NCBI GenBank assembly: GCA_005792865.1
Contig: SXQR01000020.1
Span: 1-5,625 of the forward strand
Origin: Flavobacterium sp.
GTDB lineage: Bacteria; Bacteroidota; Bacteroidia; Flavobacteriales; Flavobacteriaceae
Length of the DNA stretch: 5,625 bases
Direction: 5' to 3'
Shown here: piece after piece, positions 3,773 through 5,625 of the stretch
Position numbering within the stretch: position 1 is the stretch's first letter
Layout: each line of letters begins with the position of its first letter
Notes under the pieces: generated by a model
What the model was told of the DNA's origin: nothing
Databases searched by the model: none
Seen by the model: the letters and a program-made list of their open reading frames with translations, nothing else
Made by a program: the position numbers and the translations under genes

Positions 3773-5625
3773 TCAGTCAAATTTAGACTTGGTCTCCTGC
3801 CTGGGCCATGTATTGTTGGCCGTATCAACATCAGCGGTCTCCAGTTTGGGGTCGACAGTAATCTTCGAGACTTCCTTCTGGGTCGCGAACACGCGGGTGA
3901 CCTGCTGGTCGTTGAGGCGCCAAATCTGGGCCGGGAACCTGTGCTCCTCGGTGGTCCCGTCGGTAAAGGTAAGCTCGGCGATGATGGGCATGACCAGCCC
4001 GCCCGGCTTGTCAAATGTGACCTGGTAAAAATACTTGGGTTCCTTGAGCGCCGCGCGTTGCTCCACCGTGAAATTCTGCTCGATGAATTCGTCAAATGGC
4101 TTTATTTGCTTGCGGCTGAACTCCTTCCTGAGTTCGGGCTTGAGGTCTGCCGATTCGGGCACCATGTAAACGAGCGGCCCTGCGTTCGTACTCCGGCGGC
4201 GGCGTGGCTGTTGTGCGGGTTTGGCGTCTTTTGGCGCCTCTGCACTCACGAAATAACGCTTGACTTCCTTGATGCCGATATCAACATTGTCGGTCGTATA
4301 GAACCATCCGCGCCAAAACCAATCCAGGTCCACCGCGGATGCATCTTCCATTGTCCTGAAGAAATCCTCCGGTGTGGGGTGCTTGAACTTCCACCTGTGC
4401 GAATAGGTCTTGAACGCATAATCGAAGAGTTCGCGCCCCATGATGGTTTCCCGCAGGATGTTGAGGCCCGCGGCGGGCTTGCCGTATGCATTGTTGCCAA
4501 ATTGCCTGATGGATTCGGAGTTGGTCATGATCGGTTCGAGACCTGCCTGCGAACCCGCCATGTAGGGAACGATCAGTTTCGCGGGCCCGCGGTCAACCGG
4601 AAAGGTTGCCTCCCACTCGATCTCGGTGAGGTATTCCAGGAAGGTGTTGAGCCCTTCGTCCATCCAGGTCCATTGCCGCTCGTCACTGTTGACGATCATC
4701 GGAAAGAAATTGTGCCCCACCTCATGGATGATCACGCCCATCATGCCATACTTGGTGCGGTCCGGGGTTTTGAGCGTTTCAGGATCGGGCCGGCCGAAAT
4801 TCCAACAGATCATCGGGTACTCCATGCCCTGATCCTGTGCGTTGACCGAAATGGCCTTCGGATACGGGTAATCAAACGTATATTTTGAATAAGTCTTGAG
4901 CGTATGGGCCACGATCCGGGTGGAATATTCTTCCCACAGCGGATTGCCCTCCTTGGGGTACAGCGAAACGGCCATAACGTCCTTCCCGCCAAGTTTTACT
5001 GCCATCGCGTCACAAATGAATTTTCGCGAGGTCGATATCCCGAAGTCGCGTACATTTTCTGCCCTGAATTTCCAGGTTTTCTTTTTGGTGGAGAAACCTT
5101 TTTCGGCGGCCTCGGCTTCGGCCTGCGTCACGATGATGACCGGCTTGTCATAAGATTTCTCGGCCTGCTGGTAGCGCTTGAGCTGCTCGGCTGAAAAGAC
5201 AACCGACCGATTTTGCAGCACGCCCGTCGCATCCAGGAAATGGTCGGCAGGCACGGTGATGTTGACATCGAAGTTTCCAAATGGCAACGCGAATTCGCCG
5301 CTGCCCCAAAATTGCATGTTCTGCCATCCCTCGACATCGTTGTAAACGGCCATCCGCGGATAGAACTGCGCCAAAACATACAGGTTGTTGCCGTCTTTAG
5401 GGAAATGCTCGTAACCCGAACGGCCGCCCTCGACCATGTAATTGTTGATGTTGTACCACCATTTGATTGAAAAGACAAACTTCTCGCCGTGCTTGAGCGG
5501 TTTGTCCAGGTTGATGCGCATCATCGTCTCATTGACCGTGTGCGAAAGCGGTTTCCCGGCGGCATCGCGCACGTAGTCGATCTTGAATGCGCCATCGAGT
5601 TTATCCGGCATGTTCTGGCGCGCAA
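3773..5625 (-). CDS. M1-family zinc metallopeptidase, 5' end missing (runs off right edge)
   Basis: The frame is open from the right edge to a TGA at 3775-3773, giving at least 616 residues; flavobacterial homologues run to roughly 750-800, so about the first 150, including any signal peptide, are missing. An in-frame ATG at 5611 is internal, because coding sequence (ARQN) continues upstream. Numbered from that Met: QGMEYPM at 261-267 corresponds to the substrate-binding GAMEN-type loop; the gluzincin motif HEVGH is at 296-300, and Glu319 in MDEGL follows 18 residues later, completing the HExxH-x18-E zinc site. Tyr376 (AYGKPA) is a candidate for the catalytic tyrosine. A Gln/Pro/Arg-rich linker (about 458-478) joins a C-terminal beta-type domain. 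No type 9 secretion C-terminal signal is obvious. It probably cleaves N-terminal residues from peptides in the periplasm or at the envelope; substrate unknown. Same strand and order as the tat-like and PAP2 genes. Confidence 0.95.
   Translation of the reverse strand, partial: ARQNMPDKLDGAFKIDYVRDAAGKPLSHTVNETMMRINLDKPLKHGEKFVFSIKWWYNINNYMVEGGRSGYEHFPKDGNNLYVLAQFYPRMAVYNDVEGWQNMQFWGSGEFALPFGNFDVNITVPADHFLDATGVLQNRSVVFSAEQLKRYQQAEKSYDKPVIIVTQAEAEAAEKGFSTKKKTWKFRAENVRDFGISTSRKFICDAMAVKLGGKDVMAVSLYPKEGNPLWEEYSTRIVAHTLKTYSKYTFDYPYPKAISVNAQDQGMEYPMICWNFGRPDPETLKTPDRTKYGMMGVIIHEVGHNFFPMIVNSDERQWTWMDEGLNTFLEYLTEIEWEATFPVDRGPAKLIVPYMAGSQAGLEPIMTNSESIRQFGNNAYGKPAAGLNILRETIMGRELFDYAFKTYSHRWKFKHPTPEDFFRTMEDASAVDLDWFWRGWFYTTDNVDIGIKEVKRYFVSAEAPKDAKPAQQPRRRRSTNAGPLVYMVPESADLKPELRKEFSRKQIKPFDEFIEQNFTVEQRAALKEPKYFYQVTFDKPGGLVMPIIAELTFTDGTTEEHRFPAQIWRLNDQQVTRVFATQKEVSKITVDPKLETADVDTANNTWPRQETKSKFD

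Noticed and set aside
3746..4888. A 380-codon open frame on the plus strand, antisense to the M1 peptidase gene
   Set aside because: It lies almost wholly inside a strongly supported M1 gene with an intact zinc motif, has no recognisable domain, and long antisense frames are common in G+C-rich coding DNA with few stops.
1..5625. Search for CRISPR arrays, tRNA or rRNA genes, insertion sequences, toxin-antitoxin or defence genes
   Set aside because: No direct-repeat arrays, cloverleaf-like sequences, transposase frames or terminal inverted repeats were seen; nearly all of the window is filled by the genes listed.

Overview
The window looks like chromosomal DNA from a member of the Bacteroidota, most likely the Flavobacteriia. 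Four things point there: the gene set and order (M1 peptidase, Tat pore-subunit homologue, PAP2 phosphatase, O-methyltransferase, rlmN, polyprenyl synthetase); a lipoprotein with an acidic, Bacteroidota-style residue pattern after its lipid-anchored cysteine; TAnnTTTG-type promoter boxes in the gaps between genes; and A-rich rather than Shine-Dalgarno-like sequence before starts. Base composition appears to be a little over half G+C (judged by eye, not counted), which is rich for that group.

Layout, left to right. Positions 1-70 (minus) hold the first 23 codons of a polyprenyl diphosphate synthase that runs off the left edge. Positions 71-163 are a divergent promoter region. Positions 170-997 (plus) encode a cysteine-containing surface-type lipoprotein of unknown function, closed by a near-perfect UUCG hairpin terminator at 999-1020. 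Positions 1019-2056 (minus) are rlmN. Positions 2057-2124 are a second divergent promoter region with back-to-back TAnnTTTG boxes. Positions 2125-2766 (plus) encode a class I O-methyltransferase of the COG4122 type. Its 3' end overlaps, head-on, the end of a PAP2-family phosphatase gene (2743-3339, minus). That gene is coupled by a TGATG stop/start overlap to a TatA/TatB-family gene (3339-3704, minus). After a 68-base gap with a candidate promoter comes the 3' part of an M1-family zinc metallopeptidase gene (3773 to the right edge, minus, 5' end missing).

Functionally this is mostly housekeeping: rRNA modification (RlmN), isoprenoid chain synthesis, Tat protein export, lipid phosphate removal, a peptidase and a small-molecule or tRNA O-methyltransferase. 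The tat-like and PAP2 genes form a translationally coupled pair, and the M1 gene upstream may be co-transcribed with them. rlmN and the methyltransferase are divergently transcribed. The lipoprotein gene is the one element that looks accessory. I see no mobile element, CRISPR array, tRNA, rRNA, toxin-antitoxin pair or defence system, and no clear undescribed system. The most interesting points are the lipoprotein's repeated Cys/GDG modules and position, the possibly leaderless GTG start of rlmN, and the TatB-like glutamate in the Tat subunit.
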